Assembly (NCBI GenBank): GCA_009911175.1
Contig: QXWX01000004.1
Location: forward strand, 74,614-138,613
Direction: 5' to 3'
From: Lachnospiraceae bacterium
Lineage (GTDB): Bacteria > Bacillota_A > Clostridia > Lachnospirales > Lachnospiraceae
Length of the DNA stretch: 64,000 nucleotides
The notes under the pieces were generated by a model that did not search any database, was not told where the DNA came from, and worked only from the letters and a program-made list of their open reading frames with translations. This document shows positions 1-9,324 of the stretch, one piece after another. Every line of letters starts with the position of its first letter. Position 1 is the stretch's first letter. Position numbers and translations under genes: made by a program.

Positions 1-1043
1 CTTCGGGAACTCCGCGCGGAATCAAGCCGGTAGAACTGCTCGAAGATCCTCTCCAGCTTTTCCTTCGGGATCGTATTGCCCCGGTTTGAAAACCGGATCT
101 TCATATCATCCCCTTCCCGCGCGGCGCCTATCCGGATCGTACCGCCCTCAAAGCTGTAGTTGACCGCATTTCTCAAAAGGTTGTCCAGGACGCGCTGCAT
201 CTGATCGACATCGCATCTCAGCGTCATATCCCGTTCCATCTCCAGGCTGCACGTCAGATTTTTCTCCGACAGCATGGGCTGAAATTCATAAGTCAGCTGT
301 TCCAGAAGGCGGGTCAGGTTCACGCTGCTGTATTCCAATGTAATACTGGAAAGACTGAACCGAGTGATCTCAAAGAACTCATTGATCAGGTCCTCCAGGC
401 GCTCCGCCTTTTCCAGGGAAATGGACAGATACTTTTCCCGCAGTTCCTCGGATATCTTCCTTTCATCCCTCAGAAGGGTCAGGTATCCGATCACAGAGGT
501 CAGCGGCGTTTTCAGATCATGGGCCAGATAGACCACCAGATCATTTTTCCGCTGCTCCGCAACCGCCGCCTCTGACTTGCGCTGTTCCAGCGTGTGCCGG
601 ATATAATTGATCTTCCGCTCCGTCAGAGACAGCTCCGGAGACAGGATGACTTCCCCCGGATTTTCCTCGATCAGGGCGTCAATGCCCCGGTTGATCTCGT
701 AAAAATATTTCGTAAAATTCCTTAAATAGATCCACATGCTGACCAGAAATACAGCAAACAGCCCCATGAGCCAAAACCATTCCAGGCGGTTCCTGAAGAT
801 CAGCTGATAGGCCTCCAGTGCCCGATCATAATCGTGGTAAATAAAACGGTTCAGAATCCCGACCATAAAGTTCGCAAACCGTCCAAACAAAAAAAGATCG
901 CTGAAAATTAAAAGCAGAACCGCATCTGTTATCAAAAGCAGGATCGTGCGCAGAAACAGCGTAGTCCGCAGCTGCCTGTAGCGACCATCGTGTTGGTATC
1001 TTTCTTTTTTATTTTTTTGCCGCTTCCCTTTTTTCCTATTCAA
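1..1043 (-). CDS. VanS-type sensor histidine kinase (partial, C-terminus cut by window edge)
   Basis: Membrane sensor kinase that would phosphorylate the adjacent response regulator. Reading the minus strand gives a basic N-terminus, a first membrane helix (about residues 20-40), a short extracytoplasmic stretch, a second helix (about 95-115), then the H-box VYLAHDLKTPLTSVIGYL with the phospho-accepting His, and the N-box region NLLRNAVNYS before the window ends. The start I prefer is a TTG at 1041-1043, which overlaps the end of the regulator gene by 8 nt and has GGAG-like sequence upstream; no in-frame ATG lies near. The H-box resembles VanS/CroS-type kinases, but no van resistance genes are in view, so the signal is unknown. 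The ATP-binding G-boxes lie outside the window. Confidence 0.88.
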   Translation of the reverse strand, partial: MNRKKGKRQKNKKERYQHDGRYRQLRTTLFLRTILLLITDAVLLLIFSDLFLFGRFANFMVGILNRFIYHDYDRALEAYQLIFRNRLEWFWLMGLFAVFLVSMWIYLRNFTKYFYEINRGIDALIEENPGEVILSPELSLTERKINYIRHTLEQRKSEAAVAEQRKNDLVVYLAHDLKTPLTSVIGYLTLLRDERKISEELREKYLSISLEKAERLEDLINEFFEITRFSLSSITLEYSSVNLTRLLEQLTYEFQPMLSEKNLTCSLEMERDMTLRCDVDQMQRVLDNLLRNAVNYSFEGGTIRIGAAREGDDMKIRFSNRGNTIPKEKLERIFEQFYRLDSARSSR

Positions 1044-1743
1044 CCGTATACCCCACTCCCCACACTGTTTTAACAAATTTCGGATGTCTCGCAGGCTCCT
1101 TCAGTTTTTCCCGCAGCCTCCCGATATGTGCCATCACGGTATTGTTATTGTCAATATACTTTTCGCCCCAGACATTCTCAAACAGTTCCTCTGAGGAGAT
1201 CACGCTCCCCCTGTGCTCGCACAGATACCAGAGAATGGAAAATTCCATGGGCGTCAATGCGATCTCTTTTCCGAAAAGCGTGCACTTGTGGGTATTTTTA
1301 TTGATCGTCAGCCCCCGAATATCATATTCTTCCGTCAAATGAGCCGCTTCTTCCCCCGAATTGCCGCCATGGTTATACTGCACATACCGGCGGATCTGTG
1401 TCTTGACTCTCGCTACCACCTCCAGCGGATTAAAGGGCTTGGTAATATAGTCATCCGCCCCAATGGTCAGCCCCATGATCTTGTCCATATCCTCCCCGCG
1501 GGCCGTCAGCATGATGATGGGGTAAAAATGCTTCTCCCGGATTTTCTGGCAGATCCGGAATCCGTCAATATCCGGCAGCATCACGTCCAAGATCGCCAGA
1601 TCAAACGGCACAGTCTCGACATATTTCAAAGCCTCGATCCCATTGTAGCATTTCCAGACCGTATATCCGTCATTCTGAAGGCAGACCTCGATCAGATCCG
1701 CAATCTCTTTCTCATCATCCACAATCAGAATCTTTCCGTCCAT
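1036..1743 (-). CDS. VanR-type OmpR-family response regulator
   Basis: DNA-binding response regulator of 235 residues. The receiver domain (about 1-120) has the acidic pocket IVDDE, the phosphorylation site Asp53 in LAILDVMLPD, Thr80 and Lys102 in YITKPF. A winged-helix OmpR-type domain fills about 135-235 and ends VKTVWGVGYTVE. It is translationally coupled to the kinase gene that follows (8-nt overlap). The sequence is closest in style to VanR-like regulators that are common in Lachnospiraceae without vancomycin resistance; the regulon cannot be read here. The gene starts 15 nt after the stop of spoIIM on the same strand, so it may be read through from that operon. Confidence 0.93.
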   Translation of the reverse strand: MDGKILIVDDEKEIADLIEVCLQNDGYTVWKCYNGIEALKYVETVPFDLAILDVMLPDIDGFRICQKIREKHFYPIIMLTARGEDMDKIMGLTIGADDYITKPFNPLEVVARVKTQIRRYVQYNHGGNSGEEAAHLTEEYDIRGLTINKNTHKCTLFGKEIALTPMEFSILWYLCEHRGSVISSEELFENVWGEKYIDNNNTVMAHIGRLREKLKEPARHPKFVKTVWGVGYTVE

Positions 1744-1758
1744 ATCCGTTTCCTCTTT

Positions 1759-2298
1759 CTATACGATTCCCAAAAAGGCCTTCATCCATATCGGATTGAC
1801 ATACGCCTCCATAACCAGCCCCATCAATACCATCAGCGCTACAAACACGGTTTTCTGCTTATTCCACCGATTCCGGGGATACATCCAGCAATACCAGAGC
1901 ACCACGATACAGGCAGGGATATAACACAGGAACTGGGGCAGGATCCCTACAACACACAGGATGATCCCTTTCACTCCCATCCCCACCACAGCCATGGTCA
2001 GCAGCATCCCGCTGGAAAAGCCCGTCCAAAGCAGGAAAGCCGCCGCTCCTAATTTTCTCAGCTTGGTAAAGGCCATGCCCGCAAGCAGCAGCGCTGGGAA
2101 CAGGCGCACCCGTACCAGATAAAGCATATATTCCCCGGCAATGATCTCCACCGCCGCATACTGTCTCAGGAAATACGTGCTGAAAATGCCCGGCTCCGCA
2201 ATATACTGCTTTACGATAAAGTTTACATATAAGATCCCCAGCAGAAACCCCGGCAAAAAAAAGGCCAGCATCTGCTTCTTTGAATGAAGTATCCTCAC
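1759..2298 (-). CDS. spoIIM: Stage II sporulation protein M-like membrane protein
   Basis: Polytopic membrane protein of 179 residues with about five hydrophobic segments, no soluble domain. SpoIIM is part of the SpoIIDMP complex that remodels peptidoglycan during engulfment of the forespore. The assignment rests on the hydrophobic profile and on position: in Bacillus subtilis spoIIM lies near the NUDIX gene nudF, and here it directly follows a NUDIX gene. An open frame extends upstream to 2373, but I choose the GTG at 2296-2298 because GGAGG sits 7 nt before it; the longer version begins without a good ribosome binding site and would add a non-membrane extension. Family identity by eye, so moderate confidence. 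Confidence 0.72.
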   Translation of the reverse strand: MRILHSKKQMLAFFLPGFLLGILYVNFIVKQYIAEPGIFSTYFLRQYAAVEIIAGEYMLYLVRVRLFPALLLAGMAFTKLRKLGAAAFLLWTGFSSGMLLTMAVVGMGVKGIILCVVGILPQFLCYIPACIVVLWYCWMYPRNRWNKQKTVFVALMVLMGLVMEAYVNPIWMKAFLGIV

Positions 2299-2449
2299 AC
2301 CGTTTCCTCCCATCGTCCCGATGCTGTGATAATCCACAGCCTCATGGCCGCAGAGTATCGCTCGATACTTCATTATATGCCGGTCATAATTCCTCCATGC
2401 CTGTTATCTGTAACGTATTATGCCTGTTGAAATTAACCTGACAGTAAGG

Positions 2450-2524
2450 GGCTTGATGTCTGAAACCGCTGTTTCATCGGTCAGATGCCCCGCAGCAGGC
2501 GCAAGGCGCCGTAAATCGTAACCA
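2450..2524 (-). repeat. Dispersed intergenic repeat, copy A
   Basis: About 75 nt lying just 3' of the NUDIX gene. It is alignable over its whole length, at about 70% identity by eye, with 35039-35115, which sits at the same distance behind ackA. The best conserved blocks on the plus strand are AACCGCT, AGATGCC/GGATGCC, GGCGCAAG and CGTAA/GTAAC. Not coding in either frame as far as I can see. Confidence 0.6.
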
Positions 2525-2532
2525 AGTTCCTC

Positions 2533-3072
2533 TCAGTCGGTATATTTCGCCGCATATGCCAGCAGCGATGACACGGTCTTGCCGTCCTCGATCTCTCCGG
2601 AAAAGATCTTTTCTTTCAGTTCTTCGATCGAATAGGCTTTCAGATCAATGAACTCATCCTCGTCCAGATGCTGCTTGGAGGGAATCAGGTTCCTTGCCAC
2701 ATAAACCTCAATCCGTTCATTGCAGAATGCCACGGTCGTCCGGATCGTGATCAGCCATTCCAGATTTTCACAGCGGAATCCGGTCTCTTCTTCCAGTTCC
2801 CGGCCTGCGCATACGATCCCCGGTTCTTCCTCTGCATCCAGCGCTCCTGCCGGGATCTCCAACGTATACCGGTCCAGCGCGTTCCGGTATTGTCTGACCA
2901 TCAGGATCTTCCCGTCCTCCGTTATCGGCACAACGGCCGCCGCCCCTTTATGCCTGATAAAATCCCACAGCGCCGTATGGGTTCCGTTGATCTCCATTGT
3001 ATCCTGGTAAAAATCAAGGATCGTGCCTTGAAACTTCAATTCTCTTTTGATTCGTTTGATCTGTTCACTCAT
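2533..3072 (-). CDS. nudF: NUDIX hydrolase, ADP-ribose pyrophosphatase type
   Basis: Hydrolyses a nucleoside diphosphate linked to another moiety, in this subfamily ADP-ribose to AMP and ribose 5-phosphate. The Nudix box is complete: G-x5-E-x7-REUxEExGU seen as GALDAEEEP followed by GRELEEETGF (about residues 84-107). Upstream motif VRQYRNALDRYTLEIPAG is typical of ADP-ribose pyrophosphatases. I start at the ATG at 3070-3072 (MSEQIKRIK) with AGGA about 7 nt upstream; the open frame runs on to 3255 but that part covers the rny terminator hairpin. Length 179 residues fits the family. It is cotranscribed with, or close behind, the recA-recX-rny cluster. Confidence 0.9.
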   Translation of the reverse strand: MSEQIKRIKRELKFQGTILDFYQDTMEINGTHTALWDFIRHKGAAAVVPITEDGKILMVRQYRNALDRYTLEIPAGALDAEEEPGIVCAGRELEEETGFRCENLEWLITIRTTVAFCNERIEVYVARNLIPSKQHLDEDEFIDLKAYSIEELKEKIFSGEIEDGKTVSSLLAYAAKYTD

Positions 3073-3199
3073 CACTGTCCTGCTCCTGTTTTCACTGTTG
3101 TCCGAAGGAATCTTCCGCCTGCGGCAGCCGCATGGCGACATCTGCTTTTTGCATTGCGGTTTGTCCTTCCCGACAGCCTTTTTTGCATACGATGTATTA

Positions 3200-3230
3200 A
3201 AGAAAAGCCCCTGTCTTTCGACAAGGGCTG
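3200..3230 (-). terminator. Rho-independent terminator after rny
   Basis: Read on the minus strand, AGCCCTTGTC-GAAA-GACAGGGGCT forms a stem of about ten pairs with one mismatch and a GAAA tetraloop, followed by TTTTCTTT. It lies about 30 nt behind the rny stop and would separate rny from the NUDIX gene. Confidence 0.75.
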
Positions 3231-3257
3231 TACTTTCATAAGCCGGTTTGATCACTG

Positions 3258-4811
3258 TTACTTCGCATAATCTGTTACCCGCGATTCGCGGATCACATTT
3301 ACCTTAATCTGACCCGGATATTCCAATTCATATTCAATCTGCTTTGCAATATCCCTGGCCATAAGTACCATATCATCATCCGATACCTGCTCCGGAACTA
3401 CCATAACTCGAATCTCTCTACCTGCCTGAATAGCAAAAGACTTATCCACACCCTTAAAATGATTGGTGATCTCTTCTAATTGTTTTAATCTGTTTGTGTA
3501 TGTCTCGATGGTCTCTCTTCTGGCTCCCGGCCTTGCCGCTGAAATGGTATCAGCCGCCTGGATCACACACGCGATCAGGCTCTGCGGCTCTACGTCTCCA
3601 TGGTGGGATTCCACCACATTGATCACGGTCGGGGATTCCTTATACTTCCTGCAGAGATCCACGCCAATCTGGATATGCGATCCCTCCACATCGTGGTCGA
3701 TCGATTTCCCGATGTCATGTAAAAGACCTGCGCGCTTGGCCATGCGCACATCCAAACCGATCTCGCCTGCCAGCAGACCGGAAAGCTGTGCCACCTCAAT
3801 GGAATGCCGCAATGCGTTCTGCCCGTAGCTTGTACGGAACTTCATGCGTCCCAGCAGACGGATCAACTCCGGATGGATCCCCGGCACACCAACCTCTAAG
3901 GCTGCCGCTTCTCCTTCTTCCCGGATCATCACATCCACTTCCTTCTGCGCTTTCTCCACCATCTCCTCAATCCTTGCCGGATGGATACGCCCATCCACGA
4001 TCAGACGTTCAAGGGCAATCCTTGCAACCTCTCTTCGGATCGGATCAAATCCGGATAATACAACAGCTTCCGGTGTGTCATCAATGATCAGTTCTACACC
4101 GGTCAGTGTCTCGAGGGTACGGATATTCCGCCCCTCCCTTCCGATGATCCTTCCTTTCATCTCATCGCTTGGAAGCTGTACAACGGAGATTGTGGTCTCG
4201 GCCACATGATCTACCGCGCATCTCTGGATCGCATTGACCACATACTCCCGGGCTCTCTTGTCCGCGTCTTCCTTGGCCTGCAGCTCCAGATCCCTGACCA
4301 TCTTGGCTGTGTCATGCTTCACGTCATCTTCAACAGTTTTCAACAGATATTCTTTTGCTTGTTCGGAGGTAAGTCCTGAGATTCTTTCAAGTTCCTGTAC
4401 TCTCTTTTGTTCGAGCTCTTCCACTTTGATCTCTCTCTGCTTCAGTTGCTCTTCCCGCGCTGTAAATTTTGCTTCGCGATGTTCCATTGCATCGGCACGT
4501 TTATCGACAGACTCTTCCTTCGCCAGCACACGCTTCTCATAGCGCTGCAATTCGTTCCGTCTCTCCTTCGTCTCCTTCTCAAGGTCATTCTTCGTCTTAA
4601 TAGACTCTTCCTTGACCTCTAAAAGAGCTTCCTTCTTCGCTGCTTCAGCAGTTTTCACGGCATCGTCTATAATCTCTCTCGCCCTGGTCTCCGCATTCCC
4701 GATCTTCGAGTCCGCGTCATTCTTCAGCTTGGAGACTGTGGCAAAATATGTGACTATGCCTGCTATCAACGCGAGGGCTACAGCAATAACAATACACCAT
4801 TGTATTGGCAC
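3258..4811 (-). CDS. rny: Ribonuclease Y
   Basis: Membrane-anchored endoribonuclease that starts decay of many mRNAs in Firmicutes. The 517-residue product has one N-terminal membrane helix (about 5-25), a long charged coiled coil (about 30-200), a KH RNA-binding domain with [12 protein letters not shown], and an HD domain with the metal-binding HD in GLLHDIGKS followed by SHH. Length and domain order match B. subtilis RNase Y. The start is a GTG at 4809-4811, supported by AGGAGG 7 nt upstream. It follows recX on the same strand and ends in a terminator at 3200-3230. Confidence 0.97.
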   Translation of the reverse strand: MPIQWCIVIAVALALIAGIVTYFATVSKLKNDADSKIGNAETRAREIIDDAVKTAEAAKKEALLEVKEESIKTKNDLEKETKERRNELQRYEKRVLAKEESVDKRADAMEHREAKFTAREEQLKQREIKVEELEQKRVQELERISGLTSEQAKEYLLKTVEDDVKHDTAKMVRDLELQAKEDADKRAREYVVNAIQRCAVDHVAETTISVVQLPSDEMKGRIIGREGRNIRTLETLTGVELIIDDTPEAVVLSGFDPIRREVARIALERLIVDGRIHPARIEEMVEKAQKEVDVMIREEGEAAALEVGVPGIHPELIRLLGRMKFRTSYGQNALRHSIEVAQLSGLLAGEIGLDVRMAKRAGLLHDIGKSIDHDVEGSHIQIGVDLCRKYKESPTVINVVESHHGDVEPQSLIACVIQAADTISAARPGARRETIETYTNRLKQLEEITNHFKGVDKSFAIQAGREIRVMVVPEQVSDDDMVLMARDIAKQIEYELEYPGQIKVNVIRESRVTDYAK

Positions 4812-4891
4812 AGGAGCACCTCCTTATTTAATTTTCATTGTACATTTAAAGCAATACAACAGTTAAATTTTATACTGTTTTCACAACTCTG

Positions 4892-5518
4892 TCAAGCATT
4901 CTCATCAGATTTTTGGTAAAGGTTTTGAATTTCCCTGTTGATATCCTCATACCGGAAGCCCTTCCGGGACAGATAACCGTACAATTTACGCACTTCTTCC
5001 CAAGATGCATGGGAAAAATCCACCCGTTTTTTCTCTATGATACGGCGGATGGCATCCCCTTCACCTTCCTCAGGATAGCAGGACGCAAATGCCTCCTCAA
5101 TCTGCTCCTGAGGCACGCCCTTATTGCAGAGCAGGGCATAAATCTCCTTTTTGCTCTTCCTGTCTCTCCTGCTCTCGATAAAGTTCTCTGCATACCGCAG
5201 GTCATTGAGATAGCCGAAAGAACGGACATACGCAAGAGCCTCCTCCACGATATCCTCCGGGTAAAGCCCCTGTCTCAGCTTCTCCCGCAGACCCGATTCC
5301 GTCCGTGCCATATCCGTAAGAAGATGCATGGCACGCAGCTTGGCGCGCTTTAGGATCACGTCCTTTCGAATCTGCTGGTATGTCTCCTCCGGCAGCTCTT
5401 CGTCCTCCCGGATTCCGAATCGTGACAATTCCTTTTTATATAACACAAAGGCGAACTCTCCGTCCAGCTCTACTTTAAGCTTCGCCTTTGTAAGTTCCTC
5501 TATTTTCGTTACGGTCAT
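4892..5518 (-). CDS. recX: Regulatory protein RecX
   Basis: Modulator that binds RecA filaments and limits or tunes recombination. The 208-residue protein is basic and helical, with three RecX-like helical repeats visible as R-x-YL/LRxKL-type segments (for example TESGLREKLRQGLYPEDIVEEA, shortened here: GLREKLRQG ... FGYLNDLRYA). I start at the ATG 5516-5518 (MTVTKIEEL), with AGGAG 8 nt upstream; the frame stays open to 5566 without a better signal. Position directly downstream of recA on the same strand supports the call and suggests co-induction during SOS. Confidence 0.92.
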   Translation of the reverse strand: MTVTKIEELTKAKLKVELDGEFAFVLYKKELSRFGIREDEELPEETYQQIRKDVILKRAKLRAMHLLTDMARTESGLREKLRQGLYPEDIVEEALAYVRSFGYLNDLRYAENFIESRRDRKSKKEIYALLCNKGVPQEQIEEAFASCYPEEGEGDAIRRIIEKKRVDFSHASWEEVRKLYGYLSRKGFRYEDINREIQNLYQKSDENA

Positions 5519-5613
5519 GGCCGAACTCCTGTTCTGCGGTCGGTCGGCCAAAACCGGCCTCCGCAATATTTACCGCATTCATTCATCAACGTACCGATGA
5601 AATCGACGGAAGA

Positions 5614-6798
5614 TTACTCCTGTGCATCACCTTCCTCCGCGGCGTCTTCTTTTGTGCCGGCTTTCGCCGCTGTCTTTTCGTCTGTCTTGGAGGCGCTTCC
5701 GGAAGCGGTCTTTCCCTTTGCCTTATCCGCAGCCTTTTCCTCAGATTTTCCCTTGGGCTTCAGCTTCAGGTCGTCGGCTCCTCCGTCCTTTTCATCCTCT
5801 TCCAGGCTGTAATGTTCCCGAACCTTCTTCTCGATCTCCTCCATGATCTCCGGATTAGCTTCCAGATAGGTCTTCGCATTCTCACGACCCTGGCCGATCT
5901 TGTTTCCCTCATAGGCATACCAGGATCCGCTCTTCTTGACCACGTCGATGCTCACCGCCAAATCCAGGACATCCCCGGATCGGGAGATTCCCTTTCCAAA
6001 CATGATGTCAAATTCCGCCTCTTTGAACGGAGGCGCAATCTTATTCTTCACGATCTTGATCCGGGTACGGTTCCCGACCATCTCCCCGCTCTGCTTTAAC
6101 GTCTCAATCTTGCGCACATCCATCCGAACGGATGCATAGAACTTCAAAGCGCGCCCGCCTGTGGTGGTCTCCGGATTCCCGAACATCACACCCACCTTCT
6201 CACGGAGCTGATTGATAAAGATCACCACGCAGTTGGACTTGCTGATCACCGGGGTCAGCTTCCGAAGCGCCTGGGACATCAGACGGGCCTGCAGTCCCAC
6301 ATGGCTGTCCCCCATATCCCCCTCAATCTCCTGGCGGGGCACCAGCGCCGCGACAGAGTCAATAACGATGATGTCAATGGCATTGGAACGGACCATCGTC
6401 TCCGCAATCTCCAGCGCCTGATCTCCACTGTCCGGCTGTGAGATGTAGAGCTCGTTGATATCCACGCCGATGTTCTTGGCATAGACCGGATCCAATGCGT
6501 GCTCCGCATCAATGAAGCCTGCGATCCCGCCTCTCTTCTGTACCTCTGCGATCATATGTAAGGTGACAGTCGTCTTACCGCTGGACTCCGGCCCGTAAAC
6601 CTCAACCACACGCCCCTTGGGCACGCCCCCCAGCCCCAGCGCCAGGTCCAGGCTCAGGCACCCGGTGGGCACAGTCTCCACATTCACATGCGCGCTGGAA
6701 TCCCCCAGCTTCATAACCGTTCCTTTTCCAAAATCCTTTTCCAGCTTCGCGATTGCCGCATCCAATGCTTTTTTCTTATCTTCAACTACATTTGCCAT
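5614..6798 (-). CDS. recA: Recombinase RecA
   Basis: DNA strand-exchange ATPase and SOS coprotease. Of 394 residues, the core has the Walker A motif GPESSGKT at 69-76, the Walker B segment [12 protein letters not shown], the L1/L2 DNA loops ([37 protein letters not shown]) and a conserved C-terminal globular part. The last 50 or so residues are an extended low-complexity Lys/Ala/Glu tail, longer than in E. coli but common in Clostridia. Transcription should be under LexA control (operator at 6817-6830). Confidence 0.99.
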   Translation of the reverse strand: MANVVEDKKKALDAAIAKLEKDFGKGTVMKLGDSSAHVNVETVPTGCLSLDLALGLGGVPKGRVVEVYGPESSGKTTVTLHMIAEVQKRGGIAGFIDAEHALDPVYAKNIGVDINELYISQPDSGDQALEIAETMVRSNAIDIIVIDSVAALVPRQEIEGDMGDSHVGLQARLMSQALRKLTPVISKSNCVVIFINQLREKVGVMFGNPETTTGGRALKFYASVRMDVRKIETLKQSGEMVGNRTRIKIVKNKIAPPFKEAEFDIMFGKGISRSGDVLDLAVSIDVVKKSGSWYAYEGNKIGQGRENAKTYLEANPEIMEEIEKKVREHYSLEEDEKDGGADDLKLKPKGKSEEKAADKAKGKTASGSASKTDEKTAAKAGTKEDAAEEGDAQE

Positions 6799-6816
6799 GA
6801 TTTATTCTCCTTTTTT

Positions 6817-6830
6817 CGAACAATTGTTCG
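6817..6830. promoter_or_regulatory. LexA (SOS) operator upstream of recA
   Basis: CGAACAATTGTTCG is a perfect palindrome and an exact match to the Gram-positive SOS box CGAAC-N4-GTTCG. It lies 18 nt before the recA start, just downstream of the proposed -10 box, where a bound repressor would block initiation or clearance. Confidence 0.93.
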
Positions 6831-6840
6831 TCCTTTTTTT

Positions 6841-6869
6841 ATCTTATTATATTTTCCTCAAAATGTCAA
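6841..6869 (-). promoter_or_regulatory. recA promoter (sigma-A type)
   Basis: On the minus strand TTGACA (6864-6869) and TAAGAT (6841-6846) are 17 nt apart. An overlapping TATAAT lies 12 nt after the -35 and is too close to serve with it. The LexA box follows immediately. Confidence 0.65.
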
Positions 6870-7087
6870 CTATAAATCTCAGCTTTTTTCTCCATCTCCT
6901 CCGCAGCCTGTTGCTCTTTATTCCCATCGGGGATTCCGGCAGCAGCGTCCATATCTTCTCTGTATAAACGAAAACAAAGCACGCACAATTTCCCGTCCTG
7001 CACCCGGAATCCATTGTCGCACATCGTAATCCGCTTTCCGAAATCCGCATGCGCAGTGTCTTTTCTGTTTTTCTTCTCCATATACAT
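6866..7087 (-). CDS. Possible small hypothetical protein
   Basis: A 73-residue open frame just upstream of recA whose stop codon overlaps the recA -35 box. Composition is charged at both ends, with a short centre MCDNGFRVQDGKLCVLCFRL that has two or three Cys. I do not recognise it and see no strong ribosome binding site before the ATG at 7087. It could be a real small gene or a chance frame. Confidence 0.3.
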   Translation of the reverse strand: MYMEKKNRKDTAHADFGKRITMCDNGFRVQDGKLCVLCFRLYREDMDAAAGIPDGNKEQQAAEEMEKKAEIYS

Positions 7088-7306
7088 CAGGGAATTCTTA
7101 ATGAATATCGGATGATATAAAGCTGATACCTGCCGTACGGAAAGAAATACCGTACAGAACTCCGCCGTTTTTTTACGGCTGTGTCTATCTTACCATACTC
7201 CCCGCCGATTCACAAGAAATTTTTTATCCATTTAACTCCATTATTATCAGACTATTCAAAGTTTATATCCATTTTTTTCAGTCTTTTATTTTTTTCATAT
7301 TTTTCC
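7088..7306. other. AT-rich intergenic stretch, no gene seen
   Basis: Between the possible small ORF and the tRNA promoter. It contains runs of T and no ribosome binding site with a following frame. It probably holds a promoter for the minus-strand genes, but I cannot point to a convincing one. Confidence 0.5.
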
Positions 7307-7335
7307 TTGCATTTCCATTCGTTCGGTATTATAAT
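7307..7335 (+). promoter_or_regulatory. Promoter of tRNA-Gly
   Basis: TTGCAT (7307-7312) and TATAAT (7330-7335) are 17 nt apart; the tRNA begins 10 nt after the -10 box, so the transcript would start with only a few leader bases. Confidence 0.8.
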
Positions 7336-7344
7336 AGTTTTTGT

Positions 7345-7415
7345 GCAGATATAGTTCATTGGTAGAATGCTAGCTTCCCAAGCTGGAGAGGCGGGTTCGA
7401 TTCCCGTTATCTGCT
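7345..7415 (+). tRNA. tRNA-Gly (anticodon CCC)
   Basis: Cloverleaf reads cleanly: acceptor stem GCAGATA/TATCTGC, D-arm with GTTCATTGGTAGAAT, anticodon stem CTAGC/GCTGG around the loop TTCCCAA, and T-arm with GGTTCGATTCC. The anticodon CCC reads GGG glycine codons. CCA is not encoded. It stands alone on the plus strand with its own promoter. Confidence 0.93.
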
Positions 7416-7458
7416 CTGTCAGACTGTCGGTTTTACTGGACTTCCATTATTTGTAAAA

Positions 7459-7519
7459 TCAATAAACCAATAAAAAACCTATCAAGCCAATATTGATAGG
7501 TTTTTTATTGGTTTATTGA
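7459..7519. terminator. Long perfect palindrome, probable bidirectional terminator
   Basis: Two 27-nt arms (7459-7485 and 7493-7519) are perfectly complementary around a 7-nt loop. The inner part AACCTATCAA/TTGATAGGTT is followed by TTTTTT in both directions, so it can end the tRNA transcript on the plus strand and putP read-through on the minus strand. The outer pairing is much longer than a terminator needs. Confidence 0.75.
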
Positions 7520-7758
7520 TTTTCTGCAGATCCTTACAGGGAAAGATTCCTTGCTGTGAACACCCGGCCAGGGTAAAAACAGCGGCAAAGCAACCCAGCC
7601 CGGCACAATACATTTGCTGTACAGCACCGGGCCGATAAAATAAGGAGGTATAGAACCAGTGATATTTTTTCATCACCTTCCGTATATAATGAACTGTATG
7701 GAAATAACGGATACATCTTGACTCGTCTATTTTCCGCGGTTCCCAAGATATCTTCCGC
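7520..7758. other. Intergenic stretch behind putP, no gene seen
   Basis: Short open frames exist on the minus strand, but they have no ribosome binding site and no recognisable product. I see nothing else in it. Confidence 0.5.
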
Positions 7759-9291
7759 TTAATTCGCTTCCAGCGACCGCTTCTTTGTGATCGTCACCTT
7801 CTCGTCATAGCATACAAAGATCGCATCCATTTTTTCCTTCTCCGGCTTCGGAGTGATCAGACTCACCACCGGCACCACGATCAGGCCTGCGACCATCGCA
7901 ATTGCTCCGGCATTGATTGGGGAAGCGATGTATCCGATAAACATATTAGACACGGTAATCCCTACCCCGGAGACGAAGCTTGCCCATACTGCCGCTCTGC
8001 TCACGCTCTTCCAGTACAGCCCGTACAGAAACGGAGCCAGGAAAGCACCTGCCAGCGCCCCCCAGGAAATCCCCATAAGCTGGGCGATGAAGGTAGGTGG
8101 ATTCAATGCGATCACTACAGATACCACGATAAAGAACACGATCAGGATCTGCATGGTCACCACCTGCTTCTTTTCACTCATATTTTTCATAACCCGGTCC
8201 TTGAGCAGATCCAGCGTCATGGTGGAGCTGGAAGTCAGCACCAGAGAGGACAGTGTGGACATGGATGCGGACAGCACCAGTACCACTACGATCCCGATCA
8301 GGATATCCGGCAGGGTGGACAGCATATAGGGAATGATGCTGTCATAGATCACTGCGCCCGTTTCTTCATTATAAAGAGAGGCATTGTCAAAAAGCCGTCC
8401 GAAACCGCCCAGAAAATAGCATCCGCCGGATACTACCACCGCAAACAAGGTGGAGATCACGGTTCCTGTATTGATAGCCTTTTCGTCCTTGATTGCATAA
8501 AATTTCCCGATCATCTGAGGCAGTCCCCAGGTTCCCAGAGAGGTCAATATAACAACTCCCAGCAGATTCAGCGGATCCGGCCCGAAAAAGGAGGTAAATG
8601 CTCCAGGCTGACCCTGGGTCACCGGAATATCGCTGGGAACCTGCGCCATTGTCTGGATGGCATTGAGGAAACCACCCTGTCCGCCTAAGACCGCGCCGAT
8701 CACCGCCACAATTCCGGCCAGCATGATGATCCCCTGGATGAAATCATTGATGGCTGTTGCCATGTAGCCTCCCAGGATCACATAAACCGCGGTAAACACA
8801 GCCATCACGATCACACAGACCGTATACGGAATGTGAAACGCCATACCGAACAGGCGGGACAGTCCATTGTAAACAGAAGCCGTATACGGAATCAGGAAAA
8901 TAAATACGATAACAGAGGCCGTCACTTTCAGAGCGTCGCTTCCGTACCTTTCTCCAAAAAAATCCGGCATGGTCTTGCATTTCAGATGCTGGGTCATGAC
9001 CTTCGTCCTTCTTCCCAGCACAACCCACGCCAGAAGACTTCCGATCACTGCGTTGCCCAGCCCGATCCAGGTGGAAGCGATCCCGTATTTCCACCCGAAC
9101 TGTCCGGCATACCCGACAAAAACCACCGCTGAAAAGTAGGAAGTTCCATATGCAAACGCCGTCAGCCAGGGACCTACGCTGCGCCCTCCCAGGACAAATC
9201 CGTCCACGCTGGTAGCATGCTTCCTGGAATACATGCCTACATAAACCATCACCGCAAAAAATACAACCAGTAAAATCAGTTTAATTGCCAT
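7759..9291 (-). CDS. putP: Sodium/proline symporter (SSS family)
   Basis: Sodium-coupled solute carrier of 510 residues with about 13 membrane helices. The N-terminal segment SVDGFVLGGRSVGPWLTAFA and the region GYAGQFGWKYG are typical of PutP, and the sodium-site helix SASMSTLSSLVLTSSSTMTLD is intact. The family imports proline, but related members carry other substrates, so the substrate is inferred. The gene is transcribed alone from a promoter at 9368-9396, with a perfect inverted repeat in its leader (9325-9349) and an integrated element inserted right behind the promoter. Confidence 0.9.
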   Translation of the reverse strand: MAIKLILLVVFFAVMVYVGMYSRKHATSVDGFVLGGRSVGPWLTAFAYGTSYFSAVVFVGYAGQFGWKYGIASTWIGLGNAVIGSLLAWVVLGRRTKVMTQHLKCKTMPDFFGERYGSDALKVTASVIVFIFLIPYTASVYNGLSRLFGMAFHIPYTVCVIVMAVFTAVYVILGGYMATAINDFIQGIIMLAGIVAVIGAVLGGQGGFLNAIQTMAQVPSDIPVTQGQPGAFTSFFGPDPLNLLGVVILTSLGTWGLPQMIGKFYAIKDEKAINTGTVISTLFAVVVSGGCYFLGGFGRLFDNASLYNEETGAVIYDSIIPYMLSTLPDILIGIVVVLVLSASMSTLSSLVLTSSSTMTLDLLKDRVMKNMSEKKQVVTMQILIVFFIVVSVVIALNPPTFIAQLMGISWGALAGAFLAPFLYGLYWKSVSRAAVWASFVSGVGITVSNMFIGYIASPINAGAIAMVAGLIVVPVVSLITPKPEKEKMDAIFVCYDEKVTITKKRSLEAN

Positions 9292-9324
9292 ATCCTCATC
9301 CTCATTTCTTTTTGATACTAGTAC

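Noticed and set aside
1..1743. Vancomycin-resistance interpretation of the VanR/VanS-like pair
   Set aside because: No vanH, vanA/B/G ligase, vanX or vanT gene is in view; such two-component systems are common without resistance.
7482..7746. Two small minus-strand frames behind putP
   Set aside because: No ribosome binding sites, no family resemblance, and one overlaps the long palindrome.
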